Counted from the first letter of the stretch, positions 49,780-61,708 are shown. The stretch: 64,000 bases of DNA from Welwitschia mirabilis (GCA_051453625.1 JBOZIK010000001.1:125285165-125349164); one strand, 5' to 3'. The notes: generated from the letters alone by a model not told the origin. Program-made: numbers and translations.

Positions 49780-51042
49780 TGATGTGTTGCAATGCCTAAT
49801 TGTATATATTTAATAGGGTATTTTAAGTACTTTTATAAAATATTTGATAGGTTTAAGTGGATTTTTAATGGTTATGAGGAGTTAATGGGATTATTATGAA
49901 AACATGTAATACTTGACACATTTAGAGGAATTTAGAGTAAATTCTGATACTTAGCATTCTGAGAAGAAATCTAATGATGCAAGAGGCTAATTTTCCTCTA
50001 GCTGGAGAATTTACAAGAATGACATTTCCATAGTTGTCTAGATGATAGTCCTAGATGATAAACCATTAAGAGATGATAAGGATGTTGACTTAGACTAGAA
50101 CTAGAAGTTGGTATCATCTTTTATGATGTGGTATCATCCACATGATCATCTAGATGATAGTCAAGATACATCTATTTTTAAATAATAAACAAATCTAATT
50201 TTATAATGGGATCAAAAGGCCCTTTGAATTGCTAGGGCTTCATCTAGTTCACTAGGATTTTGTTTCTAGAATATTTTATGTAAAAGATATAAATACTCCC
50301 TTTTCCTCATTTCCAAAGGAATATTTTGTACCTAAAAATCTTCTAACGAGATATCAAAGGGTAGGAGATCCATTCATAGCTACAGGTATAAGTCTTCCTT
50401 GGTGTTAGGTTGTGTATCCTCCATTGATGTGATACTACCTTATAAGTGGATGCTTAATTTAAGATTAATGAAACAATTTCTTTATTTCCATTATGTGAAT
50501 ATCCCTTAAGATTTATCTTAGTTTTAATTCCATGATAGCTTTATAGTCGATATAGGCCATAAGAATAATCTTTGATGGATTAATATTAATTTAGATCTTG
50601 CATTTCATTTCTCATTGCATATTAGAAACTAGAATAGATGCATTGCACTATATTTTTTTTAATGTGCCTTATCACTTATTAGTTAGGGTTTAGTAATAGT
50701 ATTTCTTGATTAAATTAGGTTAAAAGGACTAATCTTAATGAAAAATATTAGTAGTTGAGTAGATCTATTACTTATAGTATTTCCCATTGCATTACATTTA
50801 TATGCATTACATTAGCATTATCTTGTATTGTATTTCTGCATTATTCTTATTTTCATTAATTTAAATGGAAAAATCTAAAAAGACTTTATTAAAATCAATT
50901 CTCTAACTTCAAGCCTAGTGCCTTCGATGAATTACTACATTCGGGTTGACTCCCATCTATACTAGCATGTATTTTATGCAAGTAATTATGATTGATAGGA
51001 TTTGATTAAGAACTTATAATTGCATAAATATGCACTACAACA
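49780..51042 (+). repeat. 5' LTR of non-autonomous element II
   Basis: Begins TGATGTGTTG and ends 'gcactacaaca'. Collinear with 56841-58680. GATATAAATA near 50288-50297 is a TATA candidate. It has no insertion at the position where the partner LTR shows a 572-N gap. Confidence 0.9.
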
Positions 51043-51045
51043 TTT

Positions 51046-51063
51046 TAACGCCATTGTCATAGA
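51046..51063 (+). other. Primer-binding site, tRNA-Asp type
   Basis: TAACGCCATTGTCATAGA immediately after the LTR matches TGGCGCCGTTGCCGGGGA at 11 of 18 positions. Six of seven differences are G-to-A or C-to-T. Confidence 0.75.
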
Positions 51064-51799
51064 AACCTGTAAGGAGCTAGAGTATTACTGCTACAATAGA
51101 TAAGTACCTTGGATTTTGATTTGAGTTATTTATTTAAGATAGCACTGTATTTTTATTATAGGTTCCATAGTTTTTATTTCCATAATTTTCGATTTTTGTA
51201 ATGCATTAATGTCCTCTTGTTCTATTAGTCATCTAGATGGCTTTGTTGGATTATGGCCCAAGACTAGGGTTTTTCTTTTTCTTTTCCAAAAAGTAGGGTT
51301 TTTCCAACTTTTGGTAACATAATAATAACATCCTTTATATCATTTAAATGATGTAGTAGGAGGACTATCAAGTTATTTCTATTTCTATTTTCTTTTCCAC
51401 AATTTTGTCTTTTAGTTTCCTACAAAATGTTTCTGTTGGTCATTTCTAATATCCTGTGAACAATCTAGAAAAATAATGGCCATTATGCATTTTTTGAGTA
51501 TTAAAAATCCAAATAATTTTGGTAAAAATATAAAATATTAGAGAGAGCAGAGCTTCATCTTCATGTTGTGCTTGTCTTTCTTACCATCCTAATTAAATCT
51601 TCTTGTTCCATCCTTCTTATCTATTTTTATAAATAGTAATAAAAGGACCCTTCGAGAAATTTTTATAAAAAGGAGAAGAAACTTCAGAATTTCTAAGGAA
51701 ATTATAAAAGATCATTTCGATAAATTTCTACAAAAATAGATCAGACAATACTAAATGATGTTTAAACTAGGAATTAGGCCCCTTCCTCTTTTTAACCTC
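51064..51799 (+). other. Leader of element II
   Basis: Non-coding DNA between the primer site and the ORF; no motif recognised. Confidence 0.5.
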
Positions 51800-53049
51800 C
51801 TTGTTTTTCCTTCTCTTTTTTTCAAGCTTTATGTAGAAATTTCAATGAGAATTTTCAATATTTTAGGGATCCCACCTCATTTAGAGAAGCATCCCATAAT
51901 TATTTTAGCAAATCCCAACCATCTTTCATGAATTACTATGAAGAAGATCCATCTTCCACGAATTATAATGAAGAATAAATAGACTCACTTCATGAGTTAA
52001 TCAAAGAAATGAATAACATGTAAGAAAATATCAACATAAACTTAGAAAATTTGATTAGGATTCTTTAATAAGCTATGTTATAGAATCAACTATCTTAAGG
52101 TTCTTTTGTAACAAAACATTCTCAAACCTTTTCTACTCATTCTACTACATCTTACCTTAAGAAAAATGAAAAGAACTTAAGAACAAGTAGTAACAATTCT
52201 TGATTTAAAATAGAAAATGAGATTTTGGATTAAATTCCAACATCCAACTCATTAGGATATGTCCAAAAGAAGGATGAGAATGATTCAACTCAATTATTAA
52301 ACAATAAGGATGAGGATGGTTATTCCTCAAATGATGATATTGAGATACTAGATTATATACCTGGAATTCATTTACTATTAGAAAATCCAAATGGCCTAGA
52401 GGAATCATTTCATGAAGAATATGAAAATTTTTTTATCCATGATGAAGATAATGATCACATTTCTCTTAATGACTTTTTTGATGAATCTAATAATTTGGAG
52501 AATAATGACATGCAACAACATGATAAAGAAAAGGAAAATAAGGAAGAAGATAATGATCACATTTCTCTATATGATCTCTTTAATGAATCTAATAACTTAG
52601 AGGATGAGAGCAATACTTAATAAGAGAAGGAAGATACAGTTAAAAACAATGACAAAGAAAGTGAAAAAACAATTCAACAAAGCAATGATGAATACATCAA
52701 TGAAGAAAATAAACATAATGAATCCATGAAGATTCAGTCAAACTTAATAGAGGATAGTCTTAATCATTTTAATGTAATAAATCAACCTGAATATTTTACC
52801 CATGTTTTCCCATTCCTTCCACTTGTGCTTTCATGTAAGACTCCAAATAACATCCTTTACTCTACTTCTACTTCCACATTATCTTGTGATCTTGATAATG
52901 GTAACATTTCTCCATCTCTTCCATTTAAACATTCATGTAATTCTCAAAGCCACATCCATTTTCTTAACTTTAATGAAATCCAAAATCTTGAAGATTTTAT
53001 TCCTAATATCTCTCAATCTCTTCCTCTTAAAACTCTATGTAATACATAA
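51800..53049 (+). pseudogene. Acidic, Asn/Glu-rich ORF of element II
   Basis: One frame can be followed from about 51841 to 53049 with a handful of stops. It begins 'NENFQYFRDPTSFREASHNY', passes 'SLHELIKEMNNM' (a short helix), then becomes very acidic (52230-52620). That part contains a 104-bp duplication giving 'EDNDHISLNDFFDESNNLE' at 52444 and 'EDNDHISLYDLFNESNNLE' at 52548. The last open piece (52726-53049, 107 codons) is Ser/Pro/Leu-rich. No zinc knuckle, protease or enzyme motif. It may be a gag-like protein of a LARD-type element; function unknown. Frames at 52205, 52412 and 52802 in other phases are shadows. Confidence 0.65.
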
Positions 53050-55533
53050 CATCCTTCCATATCCTATCATATCCACTTTACCTTATGTCTTTAATTATTA
53101 CTCTTTTCAAAAGTATGATTTGGACATCTTGAAATTCTAAATTGGGGAAAGTCTTACCTCCTTAATAAAAATCTATATCTTAAGTTAGATGTTAGGAAAC
53201 TTCTTAATCTTATTAAACATTCTAAAACATCCTTAAAAACCTTCTTAAATTCATTCTTTAAGTAGTGCCTTAAATGAATTATGTAATGTGAATCATGATT
53301 TATAATGATTCAATAAGATATCATTTGTTAATGAAATTTATAACTTCTTCATCTCTTATAACTTCTTCATCTCTTATTTAGATTCTGAAATTTGTGCTAT
53401 CAAGGTTTTATTCTTTTACTCTCTTTACCTCTAATTAATTTTACTTAAGAATGATTATATACCTTTTATGTTCTATTAACTGGTTTCTATTTGGTTTGGT
53501 CCTTATTTTTCCAAAAAGGTACAATACCTAGCACGACAACCTTAGAAAAATAAATATTTCTTTTTCTTCTAAATAAAGTATTAGATCCAAATAAAACTCA
53601 TTTATAGATACTTTAAGCTTACTTTGATATTTTCTTCTTATTTTATGTTGATATATTTCCATCCTTGGCTTGTACTTTTTATGTGTCATCCCTTGAGTTT
53701 ATATAACAAGTTAACCTCTAAATGATTAGATTCTTATCTTTTAGAAAAAGTACATTGCAATGGCTTAGTTAAAATATTTGGTTCAAACACTAGGGAAATT
53801 TAAAAAGTTAATGAATAAAGATTAAAATTCTATGAGACACTTGACAATCAAACTTTGAACATGATAGAATCACTTATCTTAGAAGCTCTCTCGATAAGGA
53901 GGACTTTTCTCCTACCATTGTCTAAATTCTTCCTTAGCCGATTCCATTGGTGGATATCATGCTATCACTTAAACATCTTTAACTTGACTTATGTATCGCT
54001 TTATAGAGTTACCATGATTAGAAATCTTTTATTTTGTTATTTCAAAATGATAAGATTGAATTCATCCAATTGTAAGACATTCATATGTCTATGAAATTCA
54101 TTTTTGAAGGAATATGCCTTAGCTCTTTTATTCTATCTCAATGATGTAAGTATTTAGTTGTTTGGGTGTATTCTTCCCTCTTTAACATTTTATTGCTTTA
54201 CTTTTATATTTAAGAGTACTTTTATTTCTAAGAAAAATAAAAGAAAAGAAATAAATGATAACCATAATCTCTTGTATCTGAGCTAAAAACATGGTTACCA
54301 TGATGTCCCACTAGACAAGGGTAAACTTTCCTAAAAGGGACCTTTAGCAGTGTTTATAGTTATGGAAACTCCACTGGGGTATCAGTTGGTTATAGTTTAT
54401 GCGTCTTTACTTCTCTGACAATGGTTGCACTCCCCTCATTAGAGAAATAATTATTACTTAGAGGCTATGGGATTAGTGATGTTCTTGGTATCATCAGAGG
54501 CATTACTTATTTTTTAGACTCACTGTACATATAGTACTTCCATATGATCATTTCACATTTTTAAACGTCAGTGTGGTTTTAGAATGTAAGTAGATGAGTT
54601 CATTTCTGAGCAGCTTTTGATCTTATCAATTATTAATTGAAGACATTAGTTTACTTGGCATTATCATAATCACTGTCTATTCAATTAATATTTTATTAAT
54701 TTTTTAGATCATTTCATGAATCATTAAGTAGGTGATTTTATGATTTTTACTAAGGGACTTTGCTAGGTTACAATTTATGGTAGGTACATAATCTTCTTCA
54801 TGTTCCTAGTTTTTTGTCTTTCATTTTGTTTTTCTTAGTTATTTTACTTCATATTTCAAAGCCATTTCCATGATCTTTCATATAATACTTGATTATTTAG
54901 TATTTTTCTTGTTTTTTTTTTGCCTATAATTTTTAACTATAGGGATTGACCTTCTTTTAGCACTTTGATAGGTGATGTTCTTTCAGTTTATAATGATAAT
55001 TTTTCCCCTATGTTCTTTTAGCATATTTTCAAGTTTTGACACATTTACTTGCTACTTTGAATCCTTTTGAATTCAAGCATACTGAGGATTTCTTAGATTT
55101 GTTAATTATGATCTCTTAGCTTTACTAGTAATTATTTCTTAGCTTTGTTAGTAATAATTTCTTAGCTTTTACCCATATTTTGGACTTCATAATAACTTTC
55201 TGAGGCCTCGTGTTGCTGTTATTGACTGACTTACTTTGTTGGACTTTACTTTTGGTCAATCTTTCTTAGAGGCCTATCATCTGCCTATGTTCTTTAGATG
55301 ACATAGGTGAATAACACATAAGATGCATTGTTATCTTATGTTAATGCAATACGATATATGTATTCCTATGTGAGGGGGGAACATACTTTTGAGATATCTT
55401 TAAGCAAACATTTTAATTATGAAGGTTATTTTTTAGCTTTTATAATACATGTATATATTATTTGTGNNNNNNNNNNGTATGAGATGTACTAGTCTGGTTA
55501 TGATTTCATATTATTTGTGTGATATGCATTATG
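53050..55533 (+). other. 3' non-coding interior of element II
   Basis: Long non-coding stretch. A 79-codon frame at 53855-54094 has no recognised relatives. 55120-55175 has three tandem copies of 'atttcttagcttt.ttagtaat'. A 10-N gap lies at 55467-55476. Confidence 0.5.
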
Positions 55534-56243
55534 GGTATTGTTTAACAGGACATACACTAGATAATAGGCTCTATGTATGCACTTTTTAGAAAAAGAAGGG
55601 CATTCTTCTTCTCCACGTTCATGTATGAGCTTCCATGTAGACTTTACTATAGCACCACAATGGAAGTGATGTTATGATTACTTTTGATGTATTTTCCCCT
55701 TGTGGATTGTACTTAAAACTGACGTTCTTCTTTTCCACCTCCATGTATGAGCTCCCATGTAGACTTTACTATAGCACCACAATGGGAGTGATGTTATGAT
55801 TATTTTTTATATATTTACCCCTTTTGTATTGTACTTAAANNNNNNNNNNNNNNNNNNNNNNNNNNNNNNNNNNNNNNNNNNNNNNNNNNNNNNNNNNNNN
55901 NNNNNNNNNNNNNNNNNNNNNNNNNNNNNNNNNNNNNNNGCATTGTTTAACAGGACATACACTAGATAATAGGCTCTATGTATGCACTTTCTAGAAAAAG
56001 AAGGGCATTCTCCTTCTCCATGTTCATGTATGAGCTTCCATGTAGACCTTACTATAGCACCACAATGGAAGTGATGTTATGATTACTTTTGATGTATTTT
56101 TTCCTTGTGGATTGTACTTAAAACTGATGTTCTTCTTCTCCACCTCCATGTATGCGCTCCCATGTAGACTTTACTATAGCACCACAATGGGAGTGATTTT
56201 ATGATTATTTTTTATATATTTACCCTATGAATTATACTTAAAA
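55534..56243 (+). repeat. 122-bp tandem repeat, doubled across a gap
   Basis: Left of the gap (55840-55939) a unit with 'catgtatgagctcccatgta' and 'accacaatgg.agtgatg' occurs twice at a 122-bp period (for example CCAC at 55613 and 55735). The whole block of about 305 bp recurs right of the gap (55940-56243) with few changes. Either a true four-copy array or two overlapping contig ends. Confidence 0.85.
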
Positions 56244-56840
56244 CTCACTGATTTATTTATACATATCATTTTGAGTTATCACTATTNNNNNNNNNNNNNN
56301 NNNNNNNNNNNNNNNNNNNNNNNNNNNNNNNNNNNNNNNNNNNNNNNNNNNNNNNNNNNNNNNNNNNNNNNNNNNNNNNNNNNNNNGATTTATTTATACA
56401 TATCATTTTGAGTTATCACTATTTTGATTATACATACACATCATCACTTTTCTGAGTTATCATGGTTATATATTATGATAATTTTTGGTATATGACATTT
56501 AATTTTGTGATGTGACAAACATATTAATTGGTGAGTTAATGTAGATTATAGTACTCTAGTTTTTTTGATAATCATGATCATAAGCATTTGATTTCTTAGT
56601 CTAATTTTTTAAACTTGTCATCTCTATCATCGTATAAACAACATATAAAATGATAGTACATTATACACTCTTCCAAGGTAATTTATCCAATTCACTACAT
56701 TTTGATATTTATTCCTACATGATAAGATTTTTGAACTAAACTTATGACTCCTTAGTTATTGTTTATCCTAGTCAATTTGGCTTGTAATTTGTAGTTGTTT
56801 TCTTACTTTGCAGAAACTGACAAGGCTAAGTGGGAGGCTA
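56244..56840 (+). other. End of element II interior, with duplicated gap flank
   Basis: The block 'gatttatttatacatatcat' lies before (near 56250) and after (56387) the 100-N gap at 56287-56386. 'aagtgggaggcta' (56828-56840) directly before the LTR is the likely polypurine tract. Confidence 0.65.
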
Positions 56841-58680
56841 TGTTGTGGAACCAAATTATATGTATTTGATGGTGTATTTTGAGTACTTTTTCAAGACATT
56901 TAGATAGGTTTAAGTAAAGTTTCGATGATTATGAGGAGTTATTGACATTATCATGAAAACATGCAATCCTTAATACATTTTCAAACATTTNNNNNNNNNN
57001 NNNNNNNNNNNNNNNNNNNNNNNNNNNNNNNNNNNNNNNNNNNNNNNNNNNNNNNNNNNNNNNNNNNNNNNNNNNNNNNNNNNNNNNNNNNNNNNNNNNN
57101 NNNNNNNNNNNNNNNNNNNNNNNNNNNNNNNNNNNNNNNNNNNNNNNNNNNNNNNNNNNNNNNNNNNNNNNNNNNNNNNNNNNNNNNNNNNNNNNNNNNN
57201 NNNNNNNNNNNNNNNNNNNNNNNNNNNNNNNNNNNNNNNNNNNNNNNNNNNNNNNNNNNNNNNNNNNNNNNNNNNNNNNNNNNNNNNNNNNNNNNNNNNN
57301 NNNNNNNNNNNNNNNNNNNNNNNNNNNNNNNNNNNNNNNNNNNNNNNNNNNNNNNNNNNNNNNNNNNNNNNNNNNNNNNNNNNNNNNNNNNNNNNNNNNN
57401 NNNNNNNNNNNNNNNNNNNNNNNNNNNNNNNNNNNNNNNNNNNNNNNNNNNNNNNNNNNNNNNNNNNNNNNNNNNNNNNNNNNNNNNNNNNNNNNNNNNN
57501 NNNNNNNNNNNNNNNNNNNNNNNNNNNNNNNNNNNNNNNNNNNNNNNNNNNNNNNNNNNNNNTAATACATTTTCAAACATTTAGAGAAAATTCTAACACT
57601 AGCATTCTAAGAAGAAGTCTAATGATCTAAGAGGCTAGTTTTTCCCTAGATACATAACTTAAAAGGATAATTTTTCATAGTCATCTAGATAATAGTCCTA
57701 GACAATAGCACATTAAGAGTTGATAAGTATGCTAACATAGATTAGGTTTGAAAGTTGACATCATCTTTTATGATATGGTATCATCCCCATGCTCATCTGA
57801 ACAATAGTTATGATGATATTTATTTTTAAGTAATAGACAAATATAACTTTGTAATGGAGTCATGAACCCCTTTGGATCATTAGGGCTTCATCTGGTTTGT
57901 TAGGGTTTTATTTCTAGAATCTCCCATGTAAAAGCTATAGATACTTTCTTACCCTTATTTCCAAAAGCATCTTTTATACCTGAGAATCTTGTGACAGGAG
58001 ATCGAAGAATAGGATATCCATCCATAGCTATAGAGAGAAGTCTTCCTTAGTGTTGGGCTATGTATCCTTCATTCAGATGCTATTACTTTGTAAGTGGATG
58101 CTTGTTTTAAGATTAATAAAATAGTTTTTATACTTTTATTATGTGCATCTCCCTTATGATTTATGTTGAATATAATTTCATGACAGTTTTATAGTTAATA
58201 TAGGTTATAAGGGAAACCTTTGATAAGTTGATAGTAGTTTAAATCTTGCATTTCATTTCTTATTACATTTCCATAAATATAATAGTTGCATTTCAGTATA
58301 TTCTATTTGATGTGCCTTATCACATATGCTAGTTAGGATTCACTAATAGCATTTCTTAACTGATTTAGATTATAAGGGTTGATATTGATGACAGGGATCG
58401 GTAGTCGAGTAGATCTATTTTATATTACATTATATTTATAAGCATTGCATTAGAATTATCTTGAATTGTATTTCTACATTATTTTTATTTTTATTTATCT
58501 AAACAGAAAAAGATAAAAATACTTTATGAAAATTAGTTCTCTAACTTCAAGCCTAGTGCCTTTAACAGATTATGACATTTAGGTTGACTCCCATTTATAC
58601 AAGTGTGTGTTTTGTATAAGCATAGTGATCGATAGGAATTTCTTAAGGATTTAATGATTATATAAATATGCATCACAATA
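56841..58680 (+). repeat. 3' LTR of non-autonomous element II
   Basis: Begins TGTTGTGGAACC and ends 'catcacaata'. Collinear with 49780-51042. A 572-N gap (56991-57562) is flanked on both sides by 'taatacattttcaaacattt', while the partner LTR has nothing extra at this position, so the gap is probably false. Frames spanning the gap are artefacts. Confidence 0.88.
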
Positions 58681-58685
58681 GGATG
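58681..58685. other. Target-site duplication GGATG, right copy
   Basis: Pairs with 49775-49779. Confidence 0.9.
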
Positions 58686-59410
58686 ATGATGAAGATGTAA
58701 TGGAGGAAGTAACATCTAATGATGAGAAATTTCATCCTTTCTACATGGCCATTGTACACATCTAAGAGGAAAACAATAAGAAAAAAGAAGAGTATGAATC
58801 ATAAATTGAAGATGATACAGGTATGAATCTATAAGAAAGGTGTGATCTAATTTCTAAAGAATTTGTTAAATTGCAAAAGGTATGTACTAAGATGAAAAAA
58901 TTGCTTCATACTGTGAATTAGCTTATGAATAAGAAAATAATTCTTGCAATAAAATATCATCTAAAAGCTAAGCTTTTAAAGCTAAGACTAGTAGACTAAC
59001 ATGTAATTTGAAGAATGTAAGATGGAAACTATTATATTCAAATAAAATCAATGAAAATTTTGCCCAAGAAATGGAGACATTGAATATCATGCTTGAGTAA
59101 TCTAGAAGCTCAAATGACAAAAGTGACTTGGGTTACAATGAAGCTTCCACTAGTACTTCAGCCTCTTTACTTGATAGATGAACTTATGAATCAAGGTATG
59201 AACATTTAATGTTTACAAATAATATTATTTACTATTATTAGCATAATAGAATTCATTATCAATATAAGTACCCCATAAAATTCAAAAGTAGATATTTTAC
59301 TAATAATATCAAAAGGCCTAGTAGAAGGGTACAACATTTTCAGCAAGACGAACCAAAGAAAGTATGGGTTTTAAAATCAAGACTAGTACTTTTAATACAA
59401 ATTGAACTAA
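58686..59410 (+). pseudogene. Sirevirus-like gag, 3' part
   Basis: Gag continues after the insertion: an acidic run 'DDDEDVMEEV', a 'FYMAIV' block (family: C-F-M-A), a long Lys/Leu-rich coiled-coil-like stretch (58840-59095) with 'FVKLQKVCTKMKKLLHTVN', and 'DLGYNEAST' (59128-59155), a typical Sirevirus/Tork gag-pro motif after the coiled coil. 'KKVWVLKS' near 59360 leads to the protease. Many stops. Confidence 0.82.
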
Positions 59411-59660
59411 GAGTAGTGAAGAAGTATGCTTGGTACTTGACATTGGATGCTTAAGACACATGACTAGAGACAAATTTAGCTTCATCACCTTGATAACAAG
59501 ACAAAAGAGTGGTAACCTTTAGAGACAACACAAAAATACCTATCAAAAGTATTGATACCATTGGAAGAGATAATCTACTAGAGGTAAAAAATGTATTCTT
59601 TATAGAAGGTTTACAACATAATGTTTTAAGTGTTAAGTTAATTATATGATGCAAATTTTT
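59411..59660 (+). pseudogene. Sirevirus-like protease remnant
   Basis: 'WYLTLDA' then, after a frameshift, 'HMTRDKFSFIT'-like sequence (59430-59490) corresponds to W-Y-L-D-S-G-C-S-x-H-M-T-G-D. 'NVFFIEGLQHNVLSV' (59590-59635) is the segment before integrase. The catalytic D-S-G is lost. The antisense frame 59451-59654 is a shadow. Confidence 0.75.
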
Positions 59661-60720
59661 TTGTTACCTTTACAAAAGATAATTATAGCATTAGAGAACA
59701 AAAATCAATAAAATTTTTATTTTCTACCATATAAAAGTCAAATGTTTATATTACTACTTTACAAGATATTTCTTGATAATCGAACTAAGCATTTATTAAG
59801 AGAAACAGATGAAGTAGAGCTNNNNNNNNNNNNNNNNNNNNNNNNNNNNNNNNNNNNNNNNNNNNNNNNNNNNNNNNNNNNNNNNNNNNNNNNNNNNNNN
59901 NNNNNNNNNNNNNNNNNNNNNAAGTTTTATTTTTTAGCATATAAAAGACAGATGTTTATATTACTACTTTACAAGATATTTCTTGATAATCAAACTAAGT
60001 GTTTATTAAGAGAAACAGATGAAGTAGAGCTATGGCATAAGAAGCTTGAACATGTAAATAAGACTTACTTAAAATAATATCTACAAAAAACATGGTAAGA
60101 GGACTTTCCAAGTTAAAAAGCATTAATAATCAAGTTTGTAAAGCATATCAGAAAGGGAAGAAGGTAAGGTAAGAAAAGTTATTATTTAAATATTGTAGAT
60201 GATTATTCTTATTTTACATGGATAGGATTCCTTCCACATGAGGATGAGGCATTTAATGTTTTCTCTAAGTTGTGTATCAAATTATAAAATCAAAAAGGAT
60301 ATAGAATCAAGATGATAAGAAGTGACAATGGTACAGAATTTAAAAGTGCAAGTTTCAGAGATTTTTGTGAACAGTTTGGCATTCTACATTAATTTTTGCA
60401 CCAAGGAATCCATAACAAATTAGAGTAACTAAAAAAAAATAGAGTACTTAATGAAATGTTCAGAACAATAATGCATGACAAAAAGGTACCTTATCATTTT
60501 TGGGAAGAATCCATCAACACAGCTTGCTACATTTCAAATAGAGTTCTAATAAAATAGTTTAATTCTAAGACCTCATATGAGTTATGGTCTATTAATAAAT
60601 CTTTCATAAGTTACTTTCACATATTTGGATTAAAGTGTTTTATTTTGAATGAAAAGAATAAACTCAAAAAGTTTAATTCAAAAGTTGATGAAGGCATCTC
60701 TCTAAGATATTCTATGGTAT
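59661..60720 (+). pseudogene. Sirevirus-like integrase remnant
   Basis: 'EVELWHKKLEHVNKTYL' (60021-60071) is the GAG_pre-integrase W-H-x-x-L-x-H block. 'VDDYSYFTWIGFLP' (60195-60236) and 'IRSDNGTEFKS' (60315-60347) carry core acidic residues. 'FWEESINTACYISNRVLI' (60499-60552) and 'YFHIFGLKCFILNEKNKLKKF' (split, about 60612-60675) match the end of the domain. One stretch is deleted ahead of 'VDDYS'. A 100-N gap at 59822-59921 is flanked by the same 92-bp sequence, so the N block looks false. Inactive. Confidence 0.9.
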
Positions 60721-61336
60721 GTAAATAATATACGGTATATAAGAACATAGCCCGTGTAGTTGAGAAAACTACAAATGTCAAAGTAAATGATACTAATTCT
60801 TTTTTTGATGTACAAGAAGATTATATTTCTATGTAGATGGATCAATCATCTAGCCACCTGCAAGCTCAACTCAATAATGAGAAGGAAAAAGAAGAAAAAG
60901 CTAACAAATAAAATTCTTCAAGCATGATCAAACTAAAAAGAAGTCATTCTATCAATAGTATAANNNNNNNNNNNNNNNNNNNNNNNNNNNNNNNNNNNNN
61001 NNNNNNNNNNNNNNNNNNNNNNNNNNNNNNNNNNNNNNNNNNNNNNNNNNNNNNNNNNNNNNNGGCATCTTTCTAAGATATTCTGTGGTATGTAAATAAT
61101 ATACGGTATGTAAGAACATAGCCCATGTAGTTAAGAAACTACAAATGTCAAGGTAAATGATACTAATTCTTGTTCTATTAATGTACAAGAAGATTATATT
61201 TCTATGTAGATGGATCAATCATCTAGCCATCTACAAGCTCAATTCAATAATGAGAAGGAAAAAGAAGAAGAAGCTAACAAATAAAATTCTTCAAGCATGA
61301 TCAAACTAAAAAGAAGTCATTCTACCAATAGTATAA
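60692..61336 (+). pseudogene. Pol linker, duplicated across a gap
   Basis: About 271 bp (60692-60963) recur after the 100-N gap (61064-61336) with scattered differences. The sequence is the polar linker between integrase and RT ('EDYIS', 'DQSSSHLQAQLNNEKEKEE'). The antisense frame across the gap is an artefact. Confidence 0.8.
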
Positions 61337-61570
61337 TAGGTAGTCTGCATTGTAACATTCAAACATGAAGTAGTACAAAGGAATTCTATGGACTTAGAAT
61401 CAAAATCTTAAATAATTTAGTACAACATTAAAAGGATATTCAAAATGGAACCATCATGATGCAATACATTAGTATGGATGATAAACTTGCTGATGTATTC
61501 ACAAAACCTCTAAGTACTGAGAGGTTTATAGAATTGTACAAGAACTTAGGGATTATGCCTTACCAAATTA
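61337..61570 (+). pseudogene. Pol C-terminal tail joined to the linker
   Basis: 'GSLHCNIQTXSS' (family: G-V-x-T-R-S) ends the linker near 61370. About 90 bases later, 'YISMDDKLADVFTKPLSTER' (61465-61524) and 'FIELYKNLGIM' are the very end of copia RNase H. Thus some 1.5 kb of RT/RNase H is missing. No gap is present here, so the deletion is in the DNA itself. Confidence 0.85.
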
Positions 61571-61708
61571 GGTAAGTTAATAAGTAAAATCATTTAAATC
61601 TTGACTTCATATTATATTATCTTATGAGTTAAAATTATAATTAGATGCTGTAAGAGTTAAATTCTATATATGTTGCTTTACTTTTTCAAAGTATTATTAT
61701 TATCTTGA
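61571..61708 (+). other. Short 3' untranslated segment
   Basis: Non-coding DNA between the pol tail and the LTR-like start; no clear polypurine tract. Confidence 0.45.

Larger units (their letters stand above)
49780..58680 (+). mobile_element. Non-autonomous LTR element II (tRNA-Asp primed)
   Basis: Inserted in the Sirevirus-like gag. LTRs are 49780-51042 and 56841-58680 (the latter inflated by a 572-N gap), with a perfect GGATG duplication. A tRNA-Asp-type primer site follows the 5' LTR. The interior has one degenerate acidic ORF (51800-53049) and about 3.7 kb non-coding DNA with no RT, integrase or protease. Same architecture as element I at 13325-19643. Confidence 0.88.
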
